A DNA stretch of 64,000 nt from Collinsella aerofaciens (GTDB taxonomy: Bacteria > Actinomycetota > Coriobacteriia > Coriobacteriales > Coriobacteriaceae), in NCBI RefSeq assembly GCF_018785245.1, contig NZ_WQPL01000007.1:62001-126000 (forward strand). The letters are read 5' to 3'. The position numbers and the translations under genes were made by a program. Each line of letters starts with the position of its first letter. Position 1 is the stretch's first letter. Positions 16,807 through 25,891 of this stretch are shown in pieces. Below the pieces are notes generated by a model. That model ran no database searches. It saw nothing but the letters and a program-made list of their open reading frames with translations, and had not been told where the DNA came from.

Positions 16807-17664
16807 ATGACCGATAGTAGCAAGAGCGCACTTTCCCTCATTAGTACCCATCAGGGATACAGCGAGTCCGAGCAGCGCATTGTCGACTATATATTGGAGC
16901 ACCAGTCCGAGGCGCCACGCCTCACGGCCGCTCAGCTCTCGCGCGCTGCCGCCACGTCCGAGGCGACCGTTTCGCGTTTCTGCCGCAAGCTGGGCTTTGG
17001 CAGCTTCCGCAGCTTTCAGTTTTCGTTGGCGCGCGACTTAGAGAGTCAGCGCAACGAGGGCCTGACCGACGAGGTCTCACTCGACAACATGGAGCAGAGC
17101 CTTAAAAATATCCTCGCCGCCAAGGTGAGTGAGCTTAATGCGACCATCGACGGCATTGATCACGACACGTTGGCCGCAGTTGTACACGCGCTTAAGAATG
17201 CCGGCGTTATTGAGTTCGCCGCCGTGGGCAATACAAACGCGGTCGCGCTCGACGCGACATTTAAGTTTTCGCAGCTGGGCCTGCGCTGCATGACGAGTAC
17301 CATTAGCGAGACATCAATCGGCTTTGCGCTCACGTTGCGCCCGGGTGACGTCATCGTGCTAATCTCAAACTCCGGCAAATCGCGCCGACTGAATCGCATG
17401 GCAAAAGCGGCTCGCAACTGCGGCGCAACCGTAGTCGTCATCAGCAGCGATAGCAAGTCTCCACTTGCGCGCCTCGCCGACTACACCTTTAATACCGTCA
17501 ATCACGAAGCGCTGCTGACAACGGGTGACTTCGCATTCTCCAAGATGAGCGCCACGATGATCATAGAGGTCATCTACAACTTCCTGCTGCCCGAAATCGA
17601 GGACGCCCGAGAGCATATCAGCTACTACGAAGAGCTCATCCAACCGGATAAGGTCGTGGAGTAA
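16807..17664 (+). CDS. RpiR/MurR-family regulator (HTH plus SIS domain)
   Basis: A 285-residue sugar-responsive regulator. The N-terminal domain (about 1-77) is an RpiR helix-turn-helix: SESEQRIVDYILEH and LSRAAATSEATVSRFCRKLGFGSFRSFQF. The SIS domain (about 120-250) should bind a phosphosugar, with VIVLISNSGKSRR as the phosphate loop. The ATG at 16807 is preceded by AGGAG; the longer frame is unsupported. It is divergent from fruA, so it probably controls fructose uptake in response to a fructose phosphate. Activator or repressor mode cannot be told. Confidence 0.9.
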   Translation: MTDSSKSALSLISTHQGYSESEQRIVDYILEHQSEAPRLTAAQLSRAAATSEATVSRFCRKLGFGSFRSFQFSLARDLESQRNEGLTDEVSLDNMEQSLKNILAAKVSELNATIDGIDHDTLAAVVHALKNAGVIEFAAVGNTNAVALDATFKFSQLGLRCMTSTISETSIGFALTLRPGDVIVLISNSGKSRRLNRMAKAARNCGATVVVISSDSKSPLARLADYTFNTVNHEALLTTGDFAFSKMSATMIIEVIYNFLLPEIEDAREHISYYEELIQPDKVVE

Positions 17665-17672
17665 AACGCGAA

Positions 17673-17705
17673 GTGGGACAAAAAATTCAGTCTATTTTGT
17701 CCCAC
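17673..17705. repeat. TGGGACAAAA-type hairpin between rpiR and recN
   Basis: GTGGGACAAAA (17673-17683) and TTTTGTCCCAC (17695-17705) form an 11-bp perfect stem with an 11-base loop. It lies between convergent genes and could stop transcription from either side, though it lacks the usual trailing T-run. Confidence 0.65.
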
Positions 17706-17723
17706 CAACACCGCTGATACGAC

Positions 17724-19352
17724 CTAACCTCGAGCTTCTTCAAGCATCTGCTTGGCATGCGCCAAGCTCGCCTCCGATTGATCGCCGCTCAACATGCGGG
17801 CGATCTCGGCGGTACGCGTTTCGCCGGTTACCTCGTCCAAATGCGTCTGGGGAACATCGCCCGGTTCCTTGCTGACGACATAATGCTTGTCAGCCATGAC
17901 GGCGACCTGCGCCAAGTGGGTTACGACAATCACCTGATGCGTAGCGGCGAGATCTGCCAGCACGCCCGCGAGCGCACGCGCCGTGGAGCCACCGACACCG
18001 GCATCGACCTCGTCAAACACCAGCGTATCAACACCGTCCGCGTTACCGAGGACGACCTTGCTTGCCAGCATGACGCGGCTGAGCTCGCCGCCCGACGCAA
18101 TGCGGCGCAGGGGACGTGGCGTCAAGCCGGCACCGCTGCGGTATAGCAGCTCGTAGCTCGAAGGACCAACGGGCGTCCACTCAGCACGGGGAAGATCGCG
18201 CGACTCCCAGACGAGCTCGGCACCGCCCATCTCCAAGCGAGCCATCTGGCGGCCGACCTCGTGGCAGAAGCGCGGGGCCGCCGTATTGCGAGCGCGCTTA
18301 AGTGCCCTGGCAGCAGCGAACAGCTCGCGCTCGGCGCTCCCGAGTGCCTCACGCGCCTTTTTGATCTGTTCATCGCCATCATCGACCAGCGACAGCAGCT
18401 CTTGTGAGCGGTCGCGCATGGCAAAGACATCGTCCATGGTCGGACCCCACTGACGCAGCAGGCCCTTGAGGTCGGAATACCGCTCGCGCATGCGAGCGAG
18501 CTCGCGAGGATCGAAGGCGACCCCATCGCGATAGGCACGAAGCTCGTTCGCGCAATCCTCAAGGGAAATACAGGCATCCGAAAGCGCATCGGCAATATCG
18601 CCCAGTTTGCGATCGACGGTAGCCATGCGGGAAAGCTCTGCCACGGCGCTGTTCACGGCATCGAGCGCTCCCCCTTCGGCGGCAAGCGATCCATGGGCAT
18701 CGTTAGCCGTGGCAACCAGTACCTCGGCATGTTCGGAGCGCGGCAGCAGTTCCTCGAGTTCCTCATACTCGCCCGGTTTGGGGTCGACCTCGCCGATGCG
18801 CTCGAGCGCAAAGCGCGCCTCCTCGACGAGGCTCCCCTGCGCACGCGAGGCCTCTTCGACACGTCGAACCTCCTTAGCGGCAGCGCGCGAAGCCTTAAAG
18901 CAGGCGCGGTAGTGCTCGAGCGCCTCGAGTGCAGGGCGCCCTGCCCAGGCATCGACCATCGCAACATGATGCGCCGGATCGAGCAAGCGCTGGTGCTCGT
19001 GTTGGCCGCACAGATCCATCATCACGCCAACGCGCTCCGAAAGCTCGCGCACACTGGCGATTCGGCCGTCAATCTTCACGCGGCTGCGGCCCTCGGCAGA
19101 AAGGCTGCGCTGCACGGTGAAGCCCTCCGTGTCGTGCGGGCCGTCAAACAGGCGTGCCTCGACGCTCGCGAGCGCCTCGCCCTCGCGCACCGTCGACGAA
19201 TCCGCACGCTCGCCCAAAATAAGCTTGAGGGCCGAGAGCAGCGCGGTCTTGCCGGCGCCAGTCTCGCCAGTCAGGACAGTCAGGCCGGCACTCGGCACCA
19301 GCGTCGCCTCGCGAATGAGTGCAATGTTATAAACCTGCAGCTCATCGATCAT
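17724..19352 (-). CDS. recN: DNA repair protein RecN
   Basis: A 542-residue SMC-like ATPase that acts early in double-strand break repair. The N-terminal Walker A is LTGETGAGKTALLSAL (about residue 30), followed by the QHEHQRLLDP motif typical of RecN. The centre is coiled coil, and the C-terminal ABC half shows RIASGGELSRVMLASK and LVFDEVDAGVGG. Start overlaps the nadK stop by 11 bp, so translation is probably coupled. It ends the operon asp23-nusB-xseB-tlyA-nadK-recN. Confidence 0.95.
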   Translation of the reverse strand: MIDELQVYNIALIREATLVPSAGLTVLTGETGAGKTALLSALKLILGERADSSTVREGEALASVEARLFDGPHDTEGFTVQRSLSAEGRSRVKIDGRIASVRELSERVGVMMDLCGQHEHQRLLDPAHHVAMVDAWAGRPALEALEHYRACFKASRAAAKEVRRVEEASRAQGSLVEEARFALERIGEVDPKPGEYEELEELLPRSEHAEVLVATANDAHGSLAAEGGALDAVNSAVAELSRMATVDRKLGDIADALSDACISLEDCANELRAYRDGVAFDPRELARMRERYSDLKGLLRQWGPTMDDVFAMRDRSQELLSLVDDGDEQIKKAREALGSAERELFAAARALKRARNTAAPRFCHEVGRQMARLEMGGAELVWESRDLPRAEWTPVGPSSYELLYRSGAGLTPRPLRRIASGGELSRVMLASKVVLGNADGVDTLVFDEVDAGVGGSTARALAGVLADLAATHQVIVVTHLAQVAVMADKHYVVSKEPGDVPQTHLDEVTGETRTAEIARMLSGDQSEASLAHAKQMLEEARG

Positions 19353-20202
19353 GACGGACTCCGTAGAACACGCGGCTCACCGAGTTATAGAAGCTCTCGG
19401 GACCGTAATCCAGCAGCAGCACATCGCCGGGACCACGACGCACAGCCACGCTCTCGACCGTGCCATCACAGGTAATAAATTGTCCATCGATGGCGATCGC
19501 CGGAACGCTCGGGCGATCATCGGACATAAAGATCTCGACGACATCGCTCGGCGAAGTCAAGAAGGCGCGGGCCTGAATGGTGTGCGGCGCAATGGGTACG
19601 CAGACCATGCCCGTATAGTCGGGGCTCACGATGGGGCCGCCTGCGGATAGTGCATAGCCAGTGGAGCCGGTCGCCGTGGACACGACCACGCCGTCGCCAC
19701 GCAGGCGATCGATATGGTGGCCGGACACCGTGATGTCAAACTCGACCATATCGGACAGGGGGCCGCGCGTGAGCGCCATGTCGTTGAGGGCGAACGTGCG
19801 CACGACATCCTTCGTACCGTCTTCCCGCACGGACACGATATCCGCGGCGATGGTGGCGCGACGGCTCACATGCAGCTCGCCGGACAGGGCGTCGCTTACG
19901 ACCTGCAGAATGTCGCGCTCCTCGGGACTCGCAGCAGTTAAAAAGCCCAGGTGACCATAGGAAAGACCGAGGATAGGAATCTCGCGATGGTTGAGGATGC
20001 GGGCAGCGCGCAGCAACGTACCGTCCCCGCCGAGCGTAATGACCAGATCGGAGCCGTCAATATCAGGCGTGCTTTGAATCTTCGATCGCTGGTCGGCAGC
20101 CCATGCGACTTCATAGCCCTGGCGCGTCAGCCAAAGCTCGAGCATCAAGCCGCTCTCGACCGCCTCTTGCTTGTAATAATTGGGAACCAGAAAGACCTTC
20201 AT
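19342..20202 (-). CDS. nadK: NAD kinase
   Basis: A 286-residue ATP-NAD kinase that makes NADP. The GGDGT motif (VITLGGDGTLLRAARI, about residue 58) and the glycine-rich STATGSTGYALSAGGPIV loop (about residue 180) are both present. It overlaps tlyA by 4 bp and recN by 11 bp. The nadK-recN pairing after tlyA is a conserved arrangement in many Gram-positive bacteria. Confidence 0.95.
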   Translation of the reverse strand: MKVFLVPNYYKQEAVESGLMLELWLTRQGYEVAWAADQRSKIQSTPDIDGSDLVITLGGDGTLLRAARILNHREIPILGLSYGHLGFLTAASPEERDILQVVSDALSGELHVSRRATIAADIVSVREDGTKDVVRTFALNDMALTRGPLSDMVEFDITVSGHHIDRLRGDGVVVSTATGSTGYALSAGGPIVSPDYTGMVCVPIAPHTIQARAFLTSPSDVVEIFMSDDRPSVPAIAIDGQFITCDGTVESVAVRRGPGDVLLLDYGPESFYNSVSRVFYGVRHDR

Positions 20203-21011
20203 AGCATTGCAGCTTTCTCGCTCATAACCGATACCTGGGATTGCAGCTCGTCTTGCGAGCGGTCGCCGGGGTCAAATCTCGTGCCGTACAGGAAAAACTC
20301 AACGTTGCCCTTGGCACCATGAATGGGTGACACGCACACATCGACCGGGAAGAGGCCCTTAGCAGCAAAGAGTTCAACCGCCGCCACGAGTGTATCGCAG
20401 CGCACGGCGGGATCGGTCACAATGCCGCCCTCGCCCACCAGCGCCGCCGGAGCCTCAAACTGCGGCTTTACGAGCGTGCAGAATGCACCCGTAGGCGCCA
20501 GGCACGCCAGCACCGCATCGATAATGTTCGCGATGCTGGTAAACGAGACATCACACACTGCCAGGTCGATGGCGCCGGCATAGCCAAGCTCAGGCAGCTG
20601 CGTCACGTTTGTGCGCTCATGCAGCGTCACGCGATCGTCCTGACGCAACGACCAATCGAACTGGGCGCGACCCACGTCCACCGAGACAACGGTCGCAGCT
20701 CCGCGCTTGAGCAGGCAATCGGTAAAGCCGCCGGTAGAGCAGCCCACATCCAGACAGGCAAGGCCCGTAGGATTGATACCAAACGCATCAAGCGCGCCTT
20801 CGAGCTTAAGACCGCCGCGGCCAACATATGGAATGCGCCCCTTCACGTGCAGCGGCAGGCCCGGGGTTACCTTAAGGCCCGGCGAAGTCAAGCGCTCGCC
20901 GCCACTCGAGACCAAGCCGGCCATAAGAGTGCGAAGGGCATCCGCGCGATCGGCGCAGATGCCCTGTGAAATCAGTTCGTCATCAAGACGCACGCGTTTC
21001 ATGAATGCCAT
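20199..21011 (-). CDS. tlyA: TlyA-family rRNA 2'-O-methyltransferase
   Basis: An approximately 270-residue S4-domain methyltransferase that modifies cytidines in 16S/23S rRNA. The S4 RNA-binding domain is at residues 1-65 (VRLDDELISQGICADRADA). The FtsJ-like fold follows, with the SAM loop CLDVGCSTGGFTDCLLKRGA. Start is uncertain among TTG 21014, ATG 21011 and ATG 21002; none has a strong ribosome site. In some species TlyA-type methylation affects sensitivity to capreomycin-type drugs; whether that applies here is unknown. Confidence 0.92.
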   Translation of the reverse strand: MAFMKRVRLDDELISQGICADRADALRTLMAGLVSSGGERLTSPGLKVTPGLPLHVKGRIPYVGRGGLKLEGALDAFGINPTGLACLDVGCSTGGFTDCLLKRGAATVVSVDVGRAQFDWSLRQDDRVTLHERTNVTQLPELGYAGAIDLAVCDVSFTSIANIIDAVLACLAPTGAFCTLVKPQFEAPAALVGEGGIVTDPAVRCDTLVAAVELFAAKGLFPVDVCVSPIHGAKGNVEFFLYGTRFDPGDRSQDELQSQVSVMSEKAAML

Positions 21012-21037
21012 CAACCATTCGTATCCGGAGATGCGGC

Positions 21038-21277
21038 CTAGCTATCCTGGGATTCGTTTGCCGCATCCTCATCGTATTCCTGCTCGAGCTTGTCGGCCTC
21101 ACGCGGCGTCAGCTCAAACTTGTCGACCATGTCGACCGCGCGGGAGCCCAGCTCAATCGCCTCGTCAATCAAATCGAGCGAACGCTCCAAGGAGGTATCC
21201 TTGGAGCGAACGGTAGCGATGATCTGATCCAGACGGTCCGAAATCTCATCAAAGTTACGGACAGAACCCTCTGGCAT
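21038..21277 (-). CDS. xseB: Exodeoxyribonuclease VII small subunit
   Basis: A 79-residue helical protein matching XseB: NFDEISDRLDQIIATVRS and LERSLDLIDEAIELGSRAVDM. It forms the helical stalk of exonuclease VII with XseA. The ribosome site GAGGAG overlaps the nusB stop, so the two are translationally linked. The large subunit gene xseA, usually the neighbour, is not here and must be elsewhere or missing. Confidence 0.88.
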   Translation of the reverse strand: MPEGSVRNFDEISDRLDQIIATVRSKDTSLERSLDLIDEAIELGSRAVDMVDKFELTPREADKLEQEYDEDAANESQDS

Positions 21278-21279
21278 GG

Positions 21280-21867
21280 CTACTCCTCGACGGAGTCGGC
21301 CTCGACGGCCTCAGCAGCGTCCGCATCCTCGGCCAACACACCAGCCTCGGCCTGGGCAACCGCAACCTTAGCGGCAGCCTCGGCAGCCTGTGCCTCCTCG
21401 CGAGCGCGATCCTCGGCCAGCAGCTCCTGGTATAGGTCCTCGCCCGGCAGCTCCTCGCTGCGAGCGATCTTGCCCAGCACGCCGTTGACGAACGACGCGG
21501 ACTGGTCGGTGCCATAGGCCTTGGCAAGCTCGACGGCCTCGTTGATCACGATGGCGTCCGAGACCTCCTCGTCGGTGAGGAAACGCATCTCGTAAACGGC
21601 GATACGCAGCAGATTGCGGTCGGCACCGGGCATGCGCATAAGATCCCAGTTCTTGGCAACGGAGCGCAGAGCGCAGTCGATGCGGTCGATATGCTCGTAG
21701 GCACCGCGGCACAGCTCCAGCGCATAGGGGTCGAGGGGACCCTTCGAGATCAGGAAATCACCCTCGAGGACGCGCTCGAGCGGGCTGTCCGTGGCCTCGG
21801 CCTGGAACAGCAGCTGCAGCGCCTGACTGCGGGCAAGCGTACGCCCGCGATAAACCTTAAGGCTCAA
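21280..21867 (-). CDS. nusB: Transcription antitermination factor NusB
   Basis: A 195-residue NusB: LARSQALQLLFQAEATDSPLERV at the N-terminus, and the conserved C-terminal helices RIAVYEMRFLTDEEVSDAIVINEAVELAKAYGTDQSASFVNGVLGKI. It binds boxA RNA with S10 (NusE) in rRNA antitermination. The last about 45 residues are an acidic alanine/glutamate-rich tail beyond the usual end, predicted disordered. It follows asp23 and precedes xseB in one operon. Confidence 0.94.
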   Translation of the reverse strand: MSLKVYRGRTLARSQALQLLFQAEATDSPLERVLEGDFLISKGPLDPYALELCRGAYEHIDRIDCALRSVAKNWDLMRMPGADRNLLRIAVYEMRFLTDEEVSDAIVINEAVELAKAYGTDQSASFVNGVLGKIARSEELPGEDLYQELLAEDRAREEAQAAEAAAKVAVAQAEAGVLAEDADAAEAVEADSVEE

Positions 21868-21870
21868 AGG

Positions 21871-22233
21871 TTACTCCTTGGGGAAAACGAGGCCGTCGAT
21901 GCAAACGTCAACACGCTCAACCTCAACGCCAACCTGGGCATCGATGGCAGCGACCACGGCAGCGCGAACGGCCTCGGCGAGTTTCTTGAACGGATAGCCA
22001 AAGAACACCACGACACGCACGGTGAGTGCGAGCTTGTCGCCAACGACCTCGGCCTCGACAGCCGGCTCGGAAGCCGGGGCCTTGGACGAGAGCATCATGG
22101 AGACAAGATTAGTGGCAAGGTCCTTGACGCCAACGGAGGCGATGCCCTCGACATCGGACACGGCGCGCGAGACGATGGCGGTCAGAACATCGGGCGAAAT
22201 GCCGATGCCGTCAATCTTGATTTCTTGGGGCAT
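21871..22233 (-). CDS. Asp23/Gls24-family envelope stress response protein
   Basis: A 120-residue Asp23-family protein: ISPDVLTAIVSRAVSDVEGIASVGV followed by an alternating strand region (GDKLALTVRVVVFFGYPFKKLAEAVRAAV) and a closing VERVDVCIDGLVF. Members associate with the membrane or support envelope stress tolerance in Gram-positive bacteria. It stands between efp and nusB, the classic place for this family (yqhY in Bacillus). Precise role is unknown. Confidence 0.88.
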   Translation of the reverse strand: MPQEIKIDGIGISPDVLTAIVSRAVSDVEGIASVGVKDLATNLVSMMLSSKAPASEPAVEAEVVGDKLALTVRVVVFFGYPFKKLAEAVRAAVVAAIDAQVGVEVERVDVCIDGLVFPKE

Positions 22234-22257
22234 GAGTCCTCCTAGAAGAGTTGGTTG

Positions 22258-22821
22258 CTAAACGCGGGAGACGAACTTGCCGTCGCGGGTGTCAACCTTG
22301 ATGACCTCGCCCTCGTTGAGGTACATGGGGACCTGGATGACAGCGCCGGTGTCGATCGTGGCCGGCTTGGTGGAACCCTGGACGGTATCGCCCTTAAAGC
22401 CCGGGTCGGTCTGGACGATGGTGGTCTCGATGAACATCGGCGGGGTCACGCCCATGAGTTCATCGTCGGCGAAGAGCAGCTGGCAAATGTCATTCTCGCG
22501 CAGCCACTTGGAGTTCTCGCCCACCATGTCCTCGGGAACGGGAACCTGCTCATAGGACTCATTGTCCATGAAGATGTAGTCGGTACCATCGTTGTAGAGG
22601 TACTGGAACTCACGGGTGGTGAGCATGACGCTCTCGAACTTGGTGCCGGCGTTGCAGGTGTTCTCGACGACGCGGCCGCTCTTGATGTCGCGGGTCTTGT
22701 AGCGCACAAACGCGCCGCCCTTGCCCGGCTTGACATGCTGGAACTCGACGATGGTGTAGACCTTGTCCTTAATGCGGAGACCGAGGCCGTTCTTGAAGTC
22801 GGCGGTAGAAATGGTAGGCAT
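22258..22821 (-). CDS. efp: Elongation factor P
   Basis: A 187-residue EF-P that relieves ribosome stalling at polyproline. Start ATG 22821 has GAAAGG upstream. Lys34 at the tip of KPGKGGAF is the residue normally modified. The KOW-like domain and two OB folds follow, ending with VIKVDTRDGKFVSRV. The MltG encoded nearby is very proline-rich, a plausible client. A terminator upstream (22916-22958) separates it from pepP. Confidence 0.96.
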   Translation of the reverse strand: MPTISTADFKNGLGLRIKDKVYTIVEFQHVKPGKGGAFVRYKTRDIKSGRVVENTCNAGTKFESVMLTTREFQYLYNDGTDYIFMDNESYEQVPVPEDMVGENSKWLRENDICQLLFADDELMGVTPPMFIETTIVQTDPGFKGDTVQGSTKPATIDTGAVIQVPMYLNEGEVIKVDTRDGKFVSRV

Positions 22822-22878
22822 AGCGACCTTTCTTGTTATGGGCAGAACGCACAAGCGTCCAAATTACATACGACCGAA

Positions 22879-22884
22879 ATTATA
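22879..22884 (-). promoter_or_regulatory. Likely -10 box of efp
   Basis: On the minus strand TATAAT lies 58 bp upstream of efp and downstream of the pepP terminator. The -35 match is poor. Confidence 0.45.
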
Positions 22885-22915
22885 CACTTGCAGACGGCGC
22901 CTGCAGCGAGCGCAT

Positions 22916-22958
22916 AAAAAGAGAACGCGGGGCGCCCGAATCATTTCGGACGCCCCGC
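22916..22958 (-). terminator. Intrinsic terminator after pepP
   Basis: GCGGGGCG-C-CCGAA (22927-22940) pairs with TTCGG-A-CGCCCCGC (22945-22958), and the minus strand then reads GTTCTCTTTTT. Confidence 0.85.
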
Positions 22959-22980
22959 CCCAAAAATCTATCGAAATGGG

Positions 22981-24111
22981 CTAGCAATCGATGACGTGCA
23001 GGTCGTGCGGGGTCTTGGTGAAGGGCTCATATCCGTTCTCGGTGACGACGCCGTAGTCCTCCAGGCGCACGCCGCCCACACCGGGCAGGTACACGCCGGG
23101 CTCCATGGTGATAACTGAGCCGATCGCGATGGTGTTCTTGCTGCGGTTAAAGTTGGGCAGCTCGTGGATGTCGATACCGACGCCGTGACCCAGACCATGG
23201 TTGTAGTAATCGCCATAGCCGGCATCGCCGATGATCTTCTTGGAAAGCTTGAAAATGTCGTTGCCCTCGACGCCCGGATGGATGGCGGCGACGCACTCCT
23301 CGTGCGTACGGCGCACGAGCGCGTACAGGTCGAGCTGCTCCTGCGTGGGCTCGCCCATCACGACGGTGCGTGTCATGTCGGAGCGGTAATCGCAGTAGCC
23401 TGCGCCGTAATCCATAAGAACGAAATCGCCCTTCTCGATCACGCGGTCGCTCGGCACGGCATGCGGGTTGGCGGTGTTGGGACCGCTCGCCACGATGGAG
23501 CCGAAGGCAAGGCTATCGGCGCCGTTGGCGAACATAAAGTTCTCGAGCTCGTTGCGAACCTGCTTCTCGGTCATACCAGGCTTAATAAAGCCGAGCATGT
23601 GCTGGAAGGCGGCGTCGGTGATCGACTGCGCATGGCGCATGAGCTCGATCTCCTCGGCGTCCTTGATGGCGCGCATCTTGCGAATGTCGGCATGCATCAG
23701 CGGCAGCATGCAGGCGACGGAACGATCCTCCAGACCACGCTGAATACCCTGGTAGAAGTTAATCTGCATATCGTCCTCGACAGCACAGACACGGCACTTG
23801 TTAGCCGCAATCTTGCCGGCGACCCAGCCGGGGATGGTACCCTCGTCCATGTCGTAAACCCAGGGGCTGCCGGCGGGCGTGTTCTCCTCAAAGCTGTTGA
23901 GGTAGCGCGAGTCGGTATGGAACAGGCACTGGTCGGCCGTAATAAACGCCGCGTGCGGGAATTCAAAGGTGTAATCGAAAACGCCCTTCACGCCCGTAAG
24001 CCAACGAAGGTTGGCCTCGTCGCGCACCAGGATGGCGTCGTAGCCACGCTCGGCCATCAGGGCACGGACACGCTCGATACGACCGGCAGGACCGGCAGCA
24101 AACTCAGACAT
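22981..24111 (-). CDS. pepP: Xaa-Pro aminopeptidase (M24 family)
   Basis: A 376-residue metallopeptidase that removes N-terminal residues preceding proline. The N-terminal creatinase-like domain is followed by the M24 'pita-bread' domain with metal ligands in [21 protein letters not shown] (two Asp), [13 protein letters not shown] (His), MEPGVY (Glu) and [13 protein letters not shown] (Glu). It precedes efp in a common bacterial order. Cytoplasmic, no signal peptide. Confidence 0.93.
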   Translation of the reverse strand: MSEFAAGPAGRIERVRALMAERGYDAILVRDEANLRWLTGVKGVFDYTFEFPHAAFITADQCLFHTDSRYLNSFEENTPAGSPWVYDMDEGTIPGWVAGKIAANKCRVCAVEDDMQINFYQGIQRGLEDRSVACMLPLMHADIRKMRAIKDAEEIELMRHAQSITDAAFQHMLGFIKPGMTEKQVRNELENFMFANGADSLAFGSIVASGPNTANPHAVPSDRVIEKGDFVLMDYGAGYCDYRSDMTRTVVMGEPTQEQLDLYALVRRTHEECVAAIHPGVEGNDIFKLSKKIIGDAGYGDYYNHGLGHGVGIDIHELPNFNRSKNTIAIGSVITMEPGVYLPGVGGVRLEDYGVVTENGYEPFTKTPHDLHVIDC

Positions 24112-24243
24112 GCAGATTCCTTTCTTGTTGTCTCAAAAAGTGCGGGACGGGTCTCAACCGAACGTCGGAATCGCATGCAAACCGCAACCGATTGGAAACC
24201 CGTCCCTCAACATGATACGAAAGACGATGGATGTCAATAAATC

Positions 24244-25353
24244 TTAGAGAAGTTCTTTGCGAGAAGCCAAGTAGGCGTGAGCATGGCGCTCAAGAACCTC
24301 ATCCTCAACGCTCGTTAGGCGAATGGCGCCAAGTGCTGCGGGCAGCGGCAACATACTGCGGTTCGAGCGGGCAAACTGCTGCTTGCGGAACTCCTCGATA
24401 TATGCGGCAGGCTCCAGATCGAAGGCAAGTTCCTCGATACCAAAGTCCTCCAGGCAGTCATCGACCTCAAAGACGTAATCGATATCGAAGTCGCAGGCGT
24501 CATGTGCTAGGCGCGCCTCAAAGCGCATGCCCTCGGACAACAGCTGGTAGGCAGGGACCTGCGAAGCGGCATCGCCCAAGCAGGCGCGCAGGGTGCGCTC
24601 CCCCGTCTTGCCAAAATCGAGCGCATGGCGGGCGCTCGGGTTCGTGGCCATCAGTACGTCCTTACGGGCAGTCTGAGACCATTGAACGGCATTAACGAGC
24701 GCGACCTCCTCGCCCGCGAGAATCTCGGGGACGGTCTCAGTAAACTGATTCCAGCGGGACTTGCTGCTCGAAAGCATGGTGCCAACAAGTACCACATAGC
24801 CGAGCTTAAGGTCCTCGGGGTCCGCCTCGCGAACAAGGTCGAGGTCACACACGACCAAGCCCGGTTCGGGACGGAACGCGATAGCGGGTAGCGCATTGGC
24901 CGACGAGGCGACGAGCGGCTTCATGGTCGTCGCGACCGTGAGCATGGCGTCAAAGGTCGTCGGCAACAGCGCGCACTCGGTTCGGCCGCACCACTGGTTG
25001 GCGCACCAGCTAACAACCGAGCAGGTTGCGGCATCGCCAACGGCGACAACCAGATCGTCGCAGGTAACGTCGTTGGCAGACAGGGCGCCAAAGATAGCAT
25101 CAGCATCGGCCAGCGTGGCACCAGCAGGCGAAACCTCAAGGACTAGCAGCGACACGGCAAAACCGGCGTCGACCAGCGCATGCTCGACGACCTCGCCAAA
25201 ACGCTCTGACGTGGCAGTGCCCCAAACGACCATCGCGCGCTTAGGCTTGCCCACAGCCGAGGCAAACATGCGCGACAGCTCATCGAACGCGCCCAATCCG
25301 ACGCGGACATCGACACTGCGGTTTTGGAAATTGATCAGTTGACGGCGAATCAT
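24244..25353 (-). CDS. AroB-like protein (3-dehydroquinate synthase fold) lacking catalytic residues
   Basis: A 369-residue protein in the aroB position, overlapping aroK by 4 bp (ATGA). The overall layout follows dehydroquinate synthase, but the key motifs are degraded. The NAD-binding GGGVxGD loop is replaced by VAVGDAATCS (about residue 105). The DSSVGGK substrate loop is replaced by DAMLTVATTMK. The GHTxGHAxE metal motif has become DFGKTGERTL, and the HGEAV histidine is absent. All three zinc ligands therefore appear lost. I infer an inactive paralog or a protein with a new role. Reading frame is intact, so it is not a simple pseudogene. A real aroB may exist elsewhere. Confidence 0.75.
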   Translation of the reverse strand: MIRRQLINFQNRSVDVRVGLGAFDELSRMFASAVGKPKRAMVVWGTATSERFGEVVEHALVDAGFAVSLLVLEVSPAGATLADADAIFGALSANDVTCDDLVVAVGDAATCSVVSWCANQWCGRTECALLPTTFDAMLTVATTMKPLVASSANALPAIAFRPEPGLVVCDLDLVREADPEDLKLGYVVLVGTMLSSSKSRWNQFTETVPEILAGEEVALVNAVQWSQTARKDVLMATNPSARHALDFGKTGERTLRACLGDAASQVPAYQLLSEGMRFEARLAHDACDFDIDYVFEVDDCLEDFGIEELAFDLEPAAYIEEFRKQQFARSNRSMLPLPAALGAIRLTSVEDEVLERHAHAYLASRKELL

Positions 25354-25883
25354 AGCAGTCCACGCTCCAAAAGCATCTCGGCACAAAGGTAGGAAACGTC
25401 CTCGAAGGACTTGTTGCGAATATCAAGGGTAAGGTCGGCGGCCTGGCGATACAGCGGACGGCGATGCTCAAACAGGCGCGCAGCATGCTCGGGCGAACGG
25501 AAATCGGGGCGCGTGTCGGACCGACGAATCTGGCGAATCGAATCCTCGAAGTCGCCCTCGAGGTACACGCACGTACCCATTTCGTGCATCAGCTCAATAT
25601 TCACCGGCGTCTCGACAATGCCGCCCCCGCACGAAACCAACAGGCTGCGCTCACTTTGGAGCGAACGGAGCGCCGAGGTCTCGAGCTCACGAAAACGATC
25701 CTCGCCCTCGGTCTCAAAAATCTCGGTTACCGACTTACCGCAACGGCGCACGACCAGTCGGTCGGTATCGATAAAACGCCGCTTGAACATAGTGCCGACG
25801 TTGCGCGCGAGCGTCGATTTGCCCGCGCCCAAAAAGCCGATAAAGAAGATATGGTCGCAGCCGTGTTTGATGTGCTGAGACAT
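25350..25883 (-). CDS. aroK: Shikimate kinase
   Basis: A 177-residue shikimate kinase that makes shikimate-3-phosphate. Unlike its AroB-like neighbour, the catalytic features look intact: P-loop GFLGAGKSTLARN (about residue 17), DTD (FIDTDRLVV), the shikimate-binding FRELE arginine, the GGG of SCGGGIVETP, and the lid arginines. It lies 8 bp downstream of the YqeG gene. Confidence 0.9.
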   Translation of the reverse strand: MSQHIKHGCDHIFFIGFLGAGKSTLARNVGTMFKRRFIDTDRLVVRRCGKSVTEIFETEGEDRFRELETSALRSLQSERSLLVSCGGGIVETPVNIELMHEMGTCVYLEGDFEDSIRQIRRSDTRPDFRSPEHAARLFEHRRPLYRQAADLTLDIRNKSFEDVSYLCAEMLLERGLL

Positions 25884-25891
25884 GGCGAAAC

